DNA of 64,000 nucleotides from Coix lacryma-jobi var. lacryma-jobi (GCA_009763385.1 CM019831.1:117249482-117313481), one strand, 5' to 3'; numbered from the stretch's first letter, positions 10,928 to 22,224 are shown. The notes: generated from the letters alone by a model not told the origin. Translations and numbers: made by a program.

Positions 10928-13900
10928 ATGGCGGGAAATAGAAGAGCGACCACTACTAGAGACCATCGCGCGGCTAGAGAGGCTGCGGCGGTGGTTCCAC
11001 CAGCCGAGGAGATCGTGGAACCCTCGAGAGCAGAAGATGTTACTCCAGATTCAGAAGTCCCGGGCCCTCATACCCGGACGGCGGCGCAGCCGCACCCCCA
11101 CACTCCCGGAGAGGGTGAGGGAGGAGACAAAGAGGAATTGGGCCTCGAGGCCCTGGAAAGACTTCAAGATGAGTTGCAAGAGAAGAAAAGGCGCCTAGAC
11201 CAGCTTGAGAGGCACAACCGGCTGCGCGCCATCAGGCAAAAGGCGGACGAGGCTAGGGAACAGCTTCGCCGGATGGAGGAGTCCCTCGCCGCAGCTGAGG
11301 CCGAAGCCGAGGGTTGGAATGACAGGGAAATGCCACCACTGCAAGAGGGAAATGAAGATCAGGGTCAGGGCAACCTCCGCCATCATCCACCACCCCCACC
11401 ACCACCAAATCACCCAGATAACCTATATCGTGTGAGACAGTCAAACTTTCGCCAACTCTACCCAGAGGAAAGAGAGCCAAACCTCCGCAACCAACGAAGA
11501 GCCCAACAACATCAAATGCCATATGACCCAAAATCACCCCTCTCCCAGATACTACAAACTCAACCTTGGCCACCATGCTACAATCCACAAAATCTACCCC
11601 GTTACGACGGTCTTACTGACCCTCGCCAATTCATCATGAGCTATGAAGCGGCAGTCGCCGCAGCAGGGGGAGATGAATCAACAATGGCAAAATCCTTCGT
11701 AATCATCCTTCGTGACATTGCGCAAACTTGGTACAACAACCTTCGCCCCAGAACTGTGGACTCCTGGGCCAATCTCAGAGATAGGCTCTGTACAAGCTTT
11801 AAGGGTATCACAACAGCCCCTTCAAACCCCATCAAGTTATTCAACTGTAAACAAGAAGAGCGCGAACCACTGCAAGATTACTGGCGAAGGTTCATCCAAA
11901 TCAGAGCAAGAACTCTGGGAATATCCGACGAAGCAGTAATTCTCGCTGCAGTTAGTGGCCTGCGTCCAGGCCCATGTTCCTCAAAGTTTGCCAGGAAACC
12001 AGCAAACACTATCGAAGAACTCCATGAGACAATGGAGAGATATTGTAGAGCAGACATGCACTTCAGGGCAAAGTCCGATGCTCGAAGGTCACAGCAGAAT
12101 CCGCAGCCGAGACCTCAACCGAGAGAAAACAACCCTCGCCAAGAACAAAGCAACATTGGCGCTATCAACAAGACAGCCCACTTCGAAGAACAGAGACGGG
12201 GCACTCAACCTTCGAGCAACCAAAACCCTCGAGGTTTGCCACCCCCTCCGGACCAGCGGAACCAACAGAAAGATCCCGCGAAAATGTATTGCCATTTCTG
12301 TGGTCTCGGAAAGGGCCACACCACCAAACAATGCGAATGCTTCGCCAAAGGGAAAGAATACCAGGAATCCAAAAGAGCAGCTTCGGCAGATAACCGAACC
12401 ATCAATCACACCAGGAAACCAAACTTCAACCAACCCAATCCGGCATACCATTACACACCCATAAACTACGGCCTACCTTCGCACCAACCCTTCTACGCAC
12501 ATCACCCTCACTACAACCAAGCCTCTTATCAGTCAGCCACCATCCCTCAACGCCAAAACACTCTATACACCGTCACATACCCGACAACCCCTCAAACCCA
12601 AACCCAAACCAACCAACAAATAAACAATACTCTGCCACCACCACCACCAATACCAGCATTGCCAGCGCCTCAACCTGTCAAATCCGAAGCCCAGAACCAG
12701 ACAATCATCAACAACCCAACATCAACCTTCGGTGTAATACTAGCCATCACCGGAGGCTCAAATGAAGATCATGGCAACAAGCGGCAGAGGAAGGAACACG
12801 CCAGACGAGTACACCATGTAGCCGTCGAAGGACCACACAAATTTGGCCGATGGTCTCATATCCCTATAACCTTCGACTCCAGTGATATGAAGTTAAGGGA
12901 TTACCCTCACACTGACGCTATGGTGATCGAAACTAATCTAGCAGGGTGGACAGTCACCAAAATTCTGGTCGATACAGGAAGCTCCGCAGACATCCTGTTC
13001 GCCTCAACCTTCGACTGCATGAAGCTTGATAGAAACCTCCTGCAACCCGCTGACAACCCACTATACGGCTTCGGCGGTCAACAAGTGAGAGCTGTCGGAA
13101 AAATATCTTTGCCCGTGACCTTCGGGGACCAGATGAACTGCAGAACCGAGCACATAACCTTCGACGTGGTCGACATGTTTTATCCTTACAATGCAATATT
13201 TGGCCGAGGGGTCACCAATGCATTTAATGCAGTCATCCATCCTGCATACCTCTGCATGAAGCTTCCTGCTCCGAAGGGGGTGGTTGCAGTATATGGAGAC
13301 CAAGATGTTGCAAGGGCAGCTGAGGGAACAGTAGCACCGGGACAACGCAATGTCCACAACTTGTCAAAACCTCGTGCAACAAACCCCAACACCCAAGGTG
13401 AGGTATGCACTGACCGAGAAAAAGCATCACCCAAAGAGGAGACCAAACAAGTCCAACTCTTTGAGGGCAACTCCGAAAGAAAAGTGCTCATCTCAGCCAA
13501 CTTAGACCCCCAATCAGAAAACAACCTCGTTCTTTTCCTCAAAGAAAACTCTGACACCTTCGCCTGGTCTGCGGACGACCTCAAAGGGGTAAACAGAGCT
13601 TTGATAGAGCACAGCCTAAACATAAAGCCAGGCTATCGCCCAGTTAAGCAAAAACTTCGCAAAATGTCAGAAGAAAGAAAAGAAGCAGCGAGGGCTGAGG
13701 TAAAAAGACTCTTGGACGCAGGTGTCATCCGTCCAGTCAAATACCCAACATGGCTTTCGAATGTGGTCTTAGTCCAGAAAAAGAACAAGAAGTGGAGAAT
13801 GTGCGTAGACTTCACGTGCTTGAACAAAGCCTGCCCGAAGGATGATTTTCCCCTGCCAAACATAAGCACTCTGGTTGACAGAGCAGCCGGTTGCCAAACA

Positions 13901-16423
13901 CTTTCTCTCCTCGACTGTTTCTCGGGGTATCATCAGATCTGGATGGATGAAGAAGATGAGGAAAAAACAAGCTTCATTACACCTTCGGGCACCTTTTGCT
14001 TTCGAAGAATGACAGAAGGCTTGAGAAACGCAGGATCAACCTTCGCTCGCATGACATCTGAAGTCTTCAAAAACGAACATGCCATCTCTACCTACGTCGA
14101 TGATTTGATCATCCAAAGCGAGCTAAAAGAAAACCACATTTCAGACTTATCGAGAGTGTTCAGCAACCTCCGGTCTGCCGGATTAAAACTAAACCCCGAA
14201 AAATGCGTTTTCGGGGTAAGCGAAGGAAAACTGCTGGGCTACATCGTCTCAGCAAGGGGAATCGAAGCCAACCCCGAGAAAATTGATGCTATCATCAATA
14301 TGGAACCCCCGACAACCAAAAAAGCAGCTCAGCGTTTGTCTGGCCGGTTAGCAGCACTCAGCAGATTCATCTCCAGATCAGCTGAGCGAGGGTTACCCTT
14401 CTTTGAAACACTAAGAAGCACAACTCCATTCAATTGGGGACCTCGACAGCAGCAAGCCTTTGAGGATTTGAAAAAATATCTCACCAACTTGACTGTCTTA
14501 ACCAGCCCGGGCAAAGGGGACCTGCTACTGCTGTATGTCGCAGCCTCGCCTCACGCAGCAAGCGCAGTTCTAATCAAGGAGTTGCACGAAAACAACAGAA
14601 CCAAGCAAGCCCCAATCTACTATGTTTCAGAAACTCTCGAGGGTCCCAAAAGAAACTACTCAGAGCTCGAGAAGGTAGCTTACGCCGTGGTCATGGCTTC
14701 AAGAAAGCTAAAACATTACTTCCAGGCTCACGAAATCCACGTACCTTCGGCATACCCACTTGACAACATTTTCAAGAACAATGAGGCAGTCGGCAGAATA
14801 GCAAAGTGGGCAGTTGAACTCAACAGCTACACCATAACCTTCATGGGTAGAACAGCAATCAAATCACAGGCACTAGCAGATTTCATAGCTGAATGGACCC
14901 TAGACCCTCGCAGTGATGGAGCCCAATCAGAGCCGTTTTGGACAGTGTATGTCGATGGAGCCTGGGGAGCAACCGGAGCAGGAGCCTCGACTATCCTGAT
15001 TTCGCCATCTGGGTCGAAGCTAAGATACACAAAAAGACTCGACTTCAAATGCACAAACAACTCCGCAGAGTACGAGGCAGTGATACTAGCACTCTCAAGG
15101 CTCCGATCTTTATCAGTCCGAAGGGCGGTCATCAACACAGACTCCCAAGTTATCGCGGGACACATCGAGAAAAATTACAAAGTAAAAGACCCTGAGCTCC
15201 AAAAATACTTCCAGTATGTTCGAAGGTTAGAATCTTTCTTCCGCGGCATAACAGTAAAAGCAATACCGAGGTCGGAAAACAACGAGGCAGACAGCCTAGC
15301 CAAAGCAGCAGCGCAACAGCTGCAGCTACCGCCAGACGTGTTTTACGAGGTAACAACTCAATCAGCATTCGAGGCCTCCGAAAAAAGTATCAAGCTAGTC
15401 AACGCAATCCAAAACGAAGACTGGAGAGCACCCATCATGGCCTATATCAACGGGCTACATGAACCCGACTCCAAAGAGGAAGAAAACAGACTAAAACAAA
15501 GAGTTCGAGGGTACAAAATTATGGACAGCATTCTGTTCAAAGCTTCGGTAACCTCGTCATGGCTCAAATGCGTGTCACAGACTGAAGGAAATGACATTCT
15601 TAAGCTTATTCACGAAGGTATCTGTGGTTCACACAACGGCCCGAGGGCGTTAGTTGGGAAAGCTTTCCGACAAGGTTTCTACTGGCCAACAGCATTAAGA
15701 GATGCAGAAAGCATCGTCAAACATTGCGAGGGTTGCCAACTAACGGCAAAAACGCAAAACGCCCCAGGGGCTCCAACAACTCTGATATGCCCAACATGGC
15801 CTTTGCAAAGATGGGCAATGGACCTCGTTGGCCCACTACCAACAGCTTCAGGAAACCTTCGCTACGCAATCGTAGCTGCGGAATACTTCACGAAATGGAT
15901 TGAAACTAGACCACTGGCTTCCATCACCTCCTTGGCCGTGAAGAAGTTTTTCTGGCAACAAATAATTTGCCGGTTCGGAGTCCCCAAATACCTAACTGTT
16001 GACAATGGCACTCAGTTTGACAGCGAGGTTTTCAAAGAATTCTGCGCTCAAATCGGAACAATTTTATGCTTCGCCTCAGTCCGGCACCCTCAATCCAACG
16101 GCTTAGTCGAAAGAGCCAACGCAACAATTTTCCAAGCCATATCAAAGAAATTGCAAGGCAGGCCCAAGGGAAAGTGGGCGGAAGAGCTGACCTCCGTCAC
16201 CTGGTCCCATAACACCTCGGAATGCAGAGCCACCAAATTCACACCCTTCAGGCTCCTGTTTGGGGAAGAAGCTGTGTTACCAGAAGAATTGAAGCATGGG
16301 TCACTCAGAACAACCTTCGAAACAGACGAACAAAACCAACTGCTTGACAAAGACTTACTCGAAGAAACAAGATGCAATGCAGTGCACAACCTTCGCAAGT
16401 ATCAGGAAGAAACAAAAAAATAG
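10928..16423 (+). CDS. Tat-like Gag-Pol polyprotein, ended by an early stop
   Basis: The ATG at 10928 is the first one in frame after the primer site. The open frame reaches further upstream, but that part lies in the LTR. Order of domains: charged N-terminus and coiled segment; Gag core (about 11600-12060); CCHC-like zinc knuckle (about 12290-12333, five rather than four residues before His); retropepsin with DTGSS (12971); reverse transcriptase with YVDDL (14093-14107); RNase H; a second, archaeal-type RNase H starting near the VDGA motif (about 14949); and integrase with an HHCC-like region (about 15610-15740) and catalytic Asp at 15821, Asp at 16001 and Glu at 16109, the last two 36 codons apart (D-35-E spacing). 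A single in-frame TAG at 16421-16423 cuts off the integrase C-terminus. Two residues in usually conserved RT blocks look altered (FTCLNKA, RMTEGL), so activity is doubtful. Confidence 0.9.
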   Translation: MAGNRRATTTRDHRAAREAAAVVPPAEEIVEPSRAEDVTPDSEVPGPHTRTAAQPHPHTPGEGEGGDKEELGLEALERLQDELQEKKRRLDQLERHNRLRAIRQKADEAREQLRRMEESLAAAEAEAEGWNDREMPPLQEGNEDQGQGNLRHHPPPPPPPNHPDNLYRVRQSNFRQLYPEEREPNLRNQRRAQQHQMPYDPKSPLSQILQTQPWPPCYNPQNLPRYDGLTDPRQFIMSYEAAVAAAGGDESTMAKSFVIILRDIAQTWYNNLRPRTVDSWANLRDRLCTSFKGITTAPSNPIKLFNCKQEEREPLQDYWRRFIQIRARTLGISDEAVILAAVSGLRPGPCSSKFARKPANTIEELHETMERYCRADMHFRAKSDARRSQQNPQPRPQPRENNPRQEQSNIGAINKTAHFEEQRRGTQPSSNQNPRGLPPPPDQRNQQKDPAKMYCHFCGLGKGHTTKQCECFAKGKEYQESKRAASADNRTINHTRKPNFNQPNPAYHYTPINYGLPSHQPFYAHHPHYNQASYQSATIPQRQNTLYTVTYPTTPQTQTQTNQQINNTLPPPPPIPALPAPQPVKSEAQNQTIINNPTSTFGVILAITGGSNEDHGNKRQRKEHARRVHHVAVEGPHKFGRWSHIPITFDSSDMKLRDYPHTDAMVIETNLAGWTVTKILVDTGSSADILFASTFDCMKLDRNLLQPADNPLYGFGGQQVRAVGKISLPVTFGDQMNCRTEHITFDVVDMFYPYNAIFGRGVTNAFNAVIHPAYLCMKLPAPKGVVAVYGDQDVARAAEGTVAPGQRNVHNLSKPRATNPNTQGEVCTDREKASPKEETKQVQLFEGNSERKVLISANLDPQSENNLVLFLKENSDTFAWSADDLKGVNRALIEHSLNIKPGYRPVKQKLRKMSEERKEAARAEVKRLLDAGVIRPVKYPTWLSNVVLVQKKNKKWRMCVDFTCLNKACPKDDFPLPNISTLVDRAAGCQTLSLLDCFSGYHQIWMDEEDEEKTSFITPSGTFCFRRMTEGLRNAGSTFARMTSEVFKNEHAISTYVDDLIIQSELKENHISDLSRVFSNLRSAGLKLNPEKCVFGVSEGKLLGYIVSARGIEANPEKIDAIINMEPPTTKKAAQRLSGRLAALSRFISRSAERGLPFFETLRSTTPFNWGPRQQQAFEDLKKYLTNLTVLTSPGKGDLLLLYVAASPHAASAVLIKELHENNRTKQAPIYYVSETLEGPKRNYSELEKVAYAVVMASRKLKHYFQAHEIHVPSAYPLDNIFKNNEAVGRIAKWAVELNSYTITFMGRTAIKSQALADFIAEWTLDPRSDGAQSEPFWTVYVDGAWGATGAGASTILISPSGSKLRYTKRLDFKCTNNSAEYEAVILALSRLRSLSVRRAVINTDSQVIAGHIEKNYKVKDPELQKYFQYVRRLESFFRGITVKAIPRSENNEADSLAKAAAQQLQLPPDVFYEVTTQSAFEASEKSIKLVNAIQNEDWRAPIMAYINGLHEPDSKEEENRLKQRVRGYKIMDSILFKASVTSSWLKCVSQTEGNDILKLIHEGICGSHNGPRALVGKAFRQGFYWPTALRDAESIVKHCEGCQLTAKTQNAPGAPTTLICPTWPLQRWAMDLVGPLPTASGNLRYAIVAAEYFTKWIETRPLASITSLAVKKFFWQQIICRFGVPKYLTVDNGTQFDSEVFKEFCAQIGTILCFASVRHPQSNGLVERANATIFQAISKKLQGRPKGKWAEELTSVTWSHNTSECRATKFTPFRLLFGEEAVLPEELKHGSLRTTFETDEQNQLLDKDLLEETRCNAVHNLRKYQEETKK

Positions 16424-16642
16424 AGAGACAAAAAGGTGAGAATCAAAGAACTAAAGAAGGGTGACCTCGTTCTCATTCGGAAACAAAACGCCAGCATGAC
16501 GGGAAAGTTTCAGCCAAAATGGACGGGTCCATACCTAATAGTAGAATGCAATCGTCCCGACTCTTTTCACCTCTCTGACAGCGAGGGAAACATCCTGCCT
16601 CACACCTGGAACGTTGACGACCTTCGCAAATACTACCCGTAG
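16424..16642 (+). pseudogene. Integrase C-terminal (GPY) remnant after the in-frame stop
   Basis: This continues the Gag-Pol frame straight after the TAG. It has the basic GDLVLIRK segment, the WTGPY motif and the end DLRKYYP typical of Gypsy integrase C-termini. There is no frameshift, so a single nonsense codon separates it from the main ORF. It could be made only by readthrough. Confidence 0.85.
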
Positions 16643-16955
16643 CGGAGGCTTAGCGAGCCCTCGCAATATGTAATTTGTTATTTCATTCATGTTTTCTTTC
16701 ACTTCTATGCATGTAACAACAACAAAGGAGCTGCACTCTTTTTCCTTACGAAGGGGCGTAAGGTTTTTTAACGAGACAGTATCCAAATCATTAATACAGA
16801 CTAGAACCCCCGAAAAAAGCAAAACCCCAATTCGTTTACTTGTGCTAACAAAACATCGAAAAAAGCACCTCTTTTTCAAGAGGGCAATAATCGATGTAAA
16901 CACCCCAAAGATTGCTTCGAAAAACAAACTTTTTCGAAACAAACTTGAAAAAAAA

Positions 16956-17577
16956 GTCGAGCACCCTCGCAAAACACGCCAGGGGCTCGCAAAGCAAACT
17001 TCACCTCCACCTAAGAAAAAAGGGGAGGCGCGAAGTACAAAAAGTCGAGCACCCTCGCAAAACACGCCAGGGGCTCGCAAAAAGCAAACTTCACCTCCAC
17101 CTACGACAAGGGGAGGCGCAAAGTACAAAAAGACGAGCACCCTCGCAAAACACGCCAGGGGCTCACAAAGCAAACTTCACCTCCACCTAAGAAAAAGGGG
17201 AGGCGCGAAGTACAAAAAGTCGAGCACCCTCGCAAAACACGCCAGGGGCTCGCAAAAAGCAAACTTCACCTCCACCTACGACAAGGGGAGGCGCGAAGTA
17301 CAAAAAGACGAGCACCCTCGCAAAACACGCCAGGGGCTCGCAAAGCAAACTTCACCTCCACCTAAGAAAAAGGGGAGGCGCGGAGTACAAAAAGTCGAGC
17401 ACCCTCGCAAAACACGCCAGGGGCTCGCAAAAAGCAAACTTCACCTCCACCTAAGACAAGGGGAGGCGCGAAGTACAAAAAGTCGAGCACCCTCGCAAAA
17501 CACGCCAGGGGCTCGCGAACGCAAAATTCACCCCCACCTAAGACAAGGGGAGGCGTGAAGTCCAGAAAGTCCAACAC
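16956..17577. repeat. Tandem array A, seven units of 87-89 bp
   Basis: Units begin with (T/A)CGAGCACCCTCGC at 16956, 17045, 17133, 17220, 17308, 17395 and 17483. Two subtypes alternate: CGCAAAGC followed by CCTAAGAAA, and CGCAAAAAGC followed by CCTACGACAAGG. This gives a dimer of about 175 bp. The unit is stop-free in several frames, which creates long but meaningless ORFs on both strands. It lies between pol and the antisense gene. Confidence 0.9.
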
Positions 17578-17599
17578 GCAAGTTAAACTCTACCTCCAC

Positions 17600-18535
17600 G
17601 TTTCTCTTCAACGAAAAGCGAGCCTCGCTAAAAAAGAAAGGGGGCGTCGCTGTTTTTTCTGTCAAAAACATCTCTCTTCAACGAAAAGCGAGCCTCGCTA
17701 AAAGGAAGGGGGGGCGTCGCTGTTTTTTCTCAAAACATCTCTCTTCAACGAAAAGCGAGCCTCGCTAAAAGGAAGGGGGGGCGTCGCTGTTTTTTCTCAA
17801 AACATCTCTCTTCAACGAAAAGCGAGCCTCGCTAAAAAAGAAAGGGGGGGCGTCGCTGTTTTTTCTCTCAAAAACATCTCTCTTCAACGAAAAGTGAGCC
17901 TCGCTAAAAGGAAGGGGGGCGTCGCTGTTTTTTCTCAAAACATCTCTCTTCAACGAAAAGCGAGTCTCGCTAAAAGGAAAAGGGGGCGTCGCCGTTTTTT
18001 CTCAAAACGTGTCTTTTCAACGTAAATCGAGCCTCGCTAAAAAAGAAAGGGGGGGGGGGGGCGTCGCTGTTTTTTCTCTCAAAAACATCTCTCTTCAACA
18101 AAAAGCGAGCCTCGCTAAAAGGAAGGGGGGGCGTCGCTGTTTTTTCTCAAAACATCTCTCTTCAACGAAAAGCGAGCCTCACTAAAAGGAAGGGGGGCGT
18201 CGCTGTTTTTTCTCAAAACATCTCTCTTCAACGAAAAGCGAGCCTCGCTAAAAAAGAAAGGGGGGGCGTCGCTGTTTTTTCTCTCAAAAACATCTCTCTT
18301 CAACGAAAAGCGAGCCTCGCTAAAAGGAAGGGGGGGGGGCGTTGCTGTTTTTTCTCAAAACATCTCTCTTCAACGAAAAGCGAGCCTCGCTAAAAGGAAA
18401 AGGGGGCGTCGCCGTTTTTTCTCAAAACGTTTCTTTTCAACGTAAATCGAGCCTCGCTAAAAAGAAAAGGGGGCGCCGCTGTTTTTTCTCAAAACGTTTT
18501 CCCTTCAATGTAAAGCGAGCCTAGCCAAACACCAA
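17600..18535. repeat. Tandem array B, about 14 units of 64-75 bp
   Basis: Units contain TCTCTTCAACGAAAAGCGAG, CCTCGCTAAAA, a purine/G run and GCGTCGCTGTTTTTTCTC. The G run varies from about 4 to 13, the longest near 18048-18061, and explains most of the length variation. Two units carry the variant CAACGTAAATCG (about 18018 and 18437). No coding function. Confidence 0.88.
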
Positions 18536-18640
18536 AGGGGGAAAGTGAACCGTATTTACCAAAAACAAATATACAATTTTCCTCGTTTCCTTTACAAAAC
18601 AACTTCACAACGTCACACAATAAAATAAAGTTTACAAAAA

Positions 18641-21600
18641 TTACAAGGAACCATCACCTACCTCAATTAACATCAAATCATCGAAACCCCCGCTATCATC
18701 CCCAAATATTGTTTCCGCCAAAACTATGGGTCCCCACAACAAAGGAGCTGCAGGAACAATAGGCAGCTCCCCGGGCAAAACCCTCGCCCTATACATATAC
18801 CTACGATTTACATCACTAACTTCCGAAAGTTCCTCTTTCGGAACCACAAGTGATCCATCCGAACGTAGATCCAGTTTGCTTCGCCCAAACAAGTAATCCA
18901 GAGCTGTATTCTCATCAATATCATCATCAATAACAGCTTGCGAGGACGAAGAAGAACCAAACAAATAGCGTGTGGCCTGTCGATCAGTATAATCTACCTC
19001 GCGCCAAAAACGACTCGATCTACTGTTCTTCAAATCGTACCTTCGCACCTTCGACCACCAAAAGCGTTCAAAGGACAGCGAAAGGTGTTTAAGCCTAGCC
19101 CGAGCCCACGATTCACCAGTTATAAAGGTATCTTGATAATTTAGCGTCACTGGCGTCACATCAAATACTTCTAGCACGGTTCCATCAGGAACCTGCGTTA
19201 CCATAGAGTTAAAAAGTATCTCAGTGTCATCAAGTCATTCCAACTACTACACATATTACAAAATAACTTTCTCGTCCGAGCAATCCTAAAGTTCTCACAC
19301 CTGCTCGGTCTCTCCCTGCTCATCCACCACAGCTTCGCCAGTCGCAGCCGCTAAACCTTCACCAGTGACAACATCCAAGCCCTCAGCAGGTGCATCTTCC
19401 GTTGCCGCCTCTTCAACAGTAGTTTCTCCAATGATCGGAGCGTCCTCAGCCCGGTTTTCAACCTCAACGGGTGGAACCTCCGCAAAATTGGGCGCAGGAG
19501 CAGCTCAGCTTCGGAACCACCGGCAGCATCGGTAGTCGCAGGCGGCGAAGGCATCGCTTCCTTCCGAGCTTGCAACGAAAAATAAGTGCGAACCCACCAA
19601 AATTAATAATAACTCCTTCGTTATTGAAACAAACCCAAAACCAATTTCTCTCCAATACCACAAACCTGACGAGTAGCCTCGGCAGCTTCTTCGAAAGCAA
19701 GAGCGCGACCACCACCAGCAATCCAGAACTTGCGAAGCAATCGCATCGCATAGTTCCGAACCTCAGCGTCATCAATCTTCATCTGGCGCACTTCGTCAAC
19801 TGTTGGGAAGTTGTGGTTGGGCTTCCTGATCTTGCGAAGGTGTTCGCAATCTGCTTGATGAAGTGTACTAGCCATCGCCAATGCTCCGGCATACCCACCA
19901 AAATCGGTCGCGTTACCAACCAATGAGCTAAACACATCAAGCTCATTACACAACCAACCTTCGAAGGCCTCCGCACTGGCAGCAGGCAGTGGTTCACCGG
20001 CAGAACCCCCGGTTTCGATAAAGCAGGTGTCAAGCTTGCTCTTAATTTTCCCCATACTCCTCTGCCAAGCCTCCATCTGCGAAGCTACCTCCGACGACAG
20101 CTCACTTATGCGAGTGTTCGCTGTCAACAAATCCTTGTCTTTCTCACGACAAGCCGCCAAAAGTTCTGCGTTACTATTTGCGGCCTCCTGCGCCTCCTCT
20201 CGAGATTTCTTAAGTTTCTCCAAAGCAGCTTTAAGCTCAATTTCTTTATTTTCCAAACTTCGCCGGAGATCTTTATTTTCTTTCTCAACCTTCGCCAACT
20301 GCGTACTCATATAGTCATGGTTGTAACCTGCCCTTCGACGCGCAGAACGGTTAAGAAGCATCAACTCAGCCAGCTTAACATCTATGTCATCCTGAAGCTC
20401 ACCCAATGGCTGGTTTGTCAATCGAAGCTCCGCCTCCGGCACACAAACTCTACCAAATACTCGGCCAAGAAAACGACTTTCCTCCGGAGCGCATTGCAAA
20501 TGACACTCTCGAAGATCCGGACTAGTGAAAAGCTCCGCGGCCGGATCGGTGACACCAATCTTGTAAGCATAATACGGTAGAGCATCCCGGCTAGCTTCGC
20601 CATATGGCCTATTGCCCGGAATTTTATCAGATTCAAGGCCGCCAACCACCTCAACACCATCAACCCAGATATGAGACCCCCCGTACTCGGGCACTGCCCC
20701 CCGCTTCGGACTCTCGGGCTCAAAGTCCCGTAAAATATCATCAATACTTCGAGCAGCTGCAGCGTCAGCACTCGGCGAGGCAACCCCCTTCCCGCGGTCG
20801 TCACCGATGGACACATCATCATCAGAACTACCTTCGCCACTAGAAGTATCACTAACCTCATCGGATGAGTCCTCTTCAGTGCCCCCCTCCTTCTCATCCT
20901 CTTTCTCCTCCTCTTTCTCATCATCATCGGAGACACCTTCGTCATCCGAGATCTGGATCAAAGCACTAATGCCACCGATGCGGGGCACCCGTCCTTCAAC
21001 CCTACCAACACCTCGGCCGCTCGAAACAATGGCCGAGGAAGAAGAAGTACCAGCAGCACCCGAACCCACCGCGACCTTCGTCGCAAGTGCCTTCACACGG
21101 CCGCCGGCACCGCCGCGGCCACGACCACGACCTCTCTTCGGTCGCGAAACAATTTCTTTGCCCTCTGCAGATGCACGTTTCCTTTTCTTCGGCGCATCAT
21201 CGCTCGAAGGTGCGGGCCAGTTCTCGTACTGGATCCCAAGAATGTCAAAAAGCCTGTTAATACGACCCCCGCTACCCACCGAGCTGTGGATTGCCTTGAC
21301 CTCCAATGTGGACAACTTTCCAACAAGTTCTTCCGCCCACTCCTGAACACGCTTATAGACCGCTTCGATCCCATCTTCTCGCCTGGGAAATTTCCTGAGA
21401 ACTTTCTCCAAAACCTTGTTAAGGTCAACCTTCGGTTTCTTCAAACCCTTACCCTCATACTTGGGGTCATCCTCGACTGCAAACCATATCTGCCTCCGGC
21501 TAAGGGGCCAAACCTTGGCACAGCAGTACTCCTCGACTAAGTCGCGAGCACACTGAGAGCGCGCCACCACCCTCAGACAGTCAACAACAGCATGAGCCTC

Positions 21601-22224
21601 GGGGCCCATCATAGCTTCGGCGCTAACGTCACCGAGCGGCGGAAGCTCGCCGCAAAGCTCAACATTACCACTAAGCTTATAGTAAAACCAGAACTCTTGC
21701 CACCCACTGGTCCATTTGTTCTTCTGGGCTTGCACTGGCAATTCCGATCCGGCGCGATGGCAAAAAGTGTATACCGCAAACTGACCGAGACTGGTGTTAC
21801 CTCTGCGATCAGAGACCTTGCGAGGTTGCATGTGCACACGATGGGTTCGAACAAAACCCTCAACATGAGGAACAATACCCTGAGAACGGCACGCCCAGAC
21901 ATAAACTGACATCTTCGTGAAGCACGAAGGTGTGAGCTGATGGAAACGGAAATTGAACCTTTGCAGAACCGAAGTCACAAAGGAATCAGCAGGGAACCGC
22001 AGACCAGCTGAAAAGAACTCCTCAAATAAAACAACCTCATCTGCGTCAGGCTTCGGCACTGTCTCCCCAGCACTGGTCCTAGCTTTCCCATCCTCGATCC
22101 AACCTCGCTTGACATAAGCAGCCAACTCTGAACTACAAACCCGGCTGAGTCCGAACTCAAAGGTCACCCCCTCATCTGCAGCGGAGGGAGAAACAACTCG
22201 AGCCGTTTGCTTAGACCTAGCCAT
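18641..22224 (-). CDS. Antisense three-exon gene of the Tat element, H3-tail-like N-terminus
   Basis: Exon 1 is 22224-19666 (853 codons), ending CAG before GTTTGT. Exon 2 is about 19560-19301 (acceptor TTGCAAG or GGAAG, end GAGCAG before GTGTGA). Exon 3 is 19192-18641 (acceptor ACGCAG, 183 codons and stop). Exon 1 without splicing reads 867 codons. The protein starts MARSKQTARV, has a region like the Pfam 'putative gypsy type transposon' family (about 65-260), a nuclear localisation signal PKKRKR (345-350), an Arg-Gly stretch (362-376), an acidic Ser/Asp/Glu tract (425-476) and a coiled coil (about 640-735). Exon 2 appears to change frame once internally near 19500, so it may be damaged or its splice site misread. 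Antisense ORFs are known in Tat elements. Their function is unknown, and a nuclear chromatin role here is inference. Confidence 0.7.

Noticed and set aside
16689..17558. 289-codon plus-strand ORF and a 212-codon minus-strand ORF over tandem array A
   Set aside because: The 88-bp unit lacks stops in most frames, so long ORFs arise automatically; the protein repeats shift frame from unit to unit and show no domain.
16956..18535. CRISPR-like regular repeats
   Set aside because: Units are contiguous tandem repeats with no unique spacers, in a eukaryotic retrotransposon.
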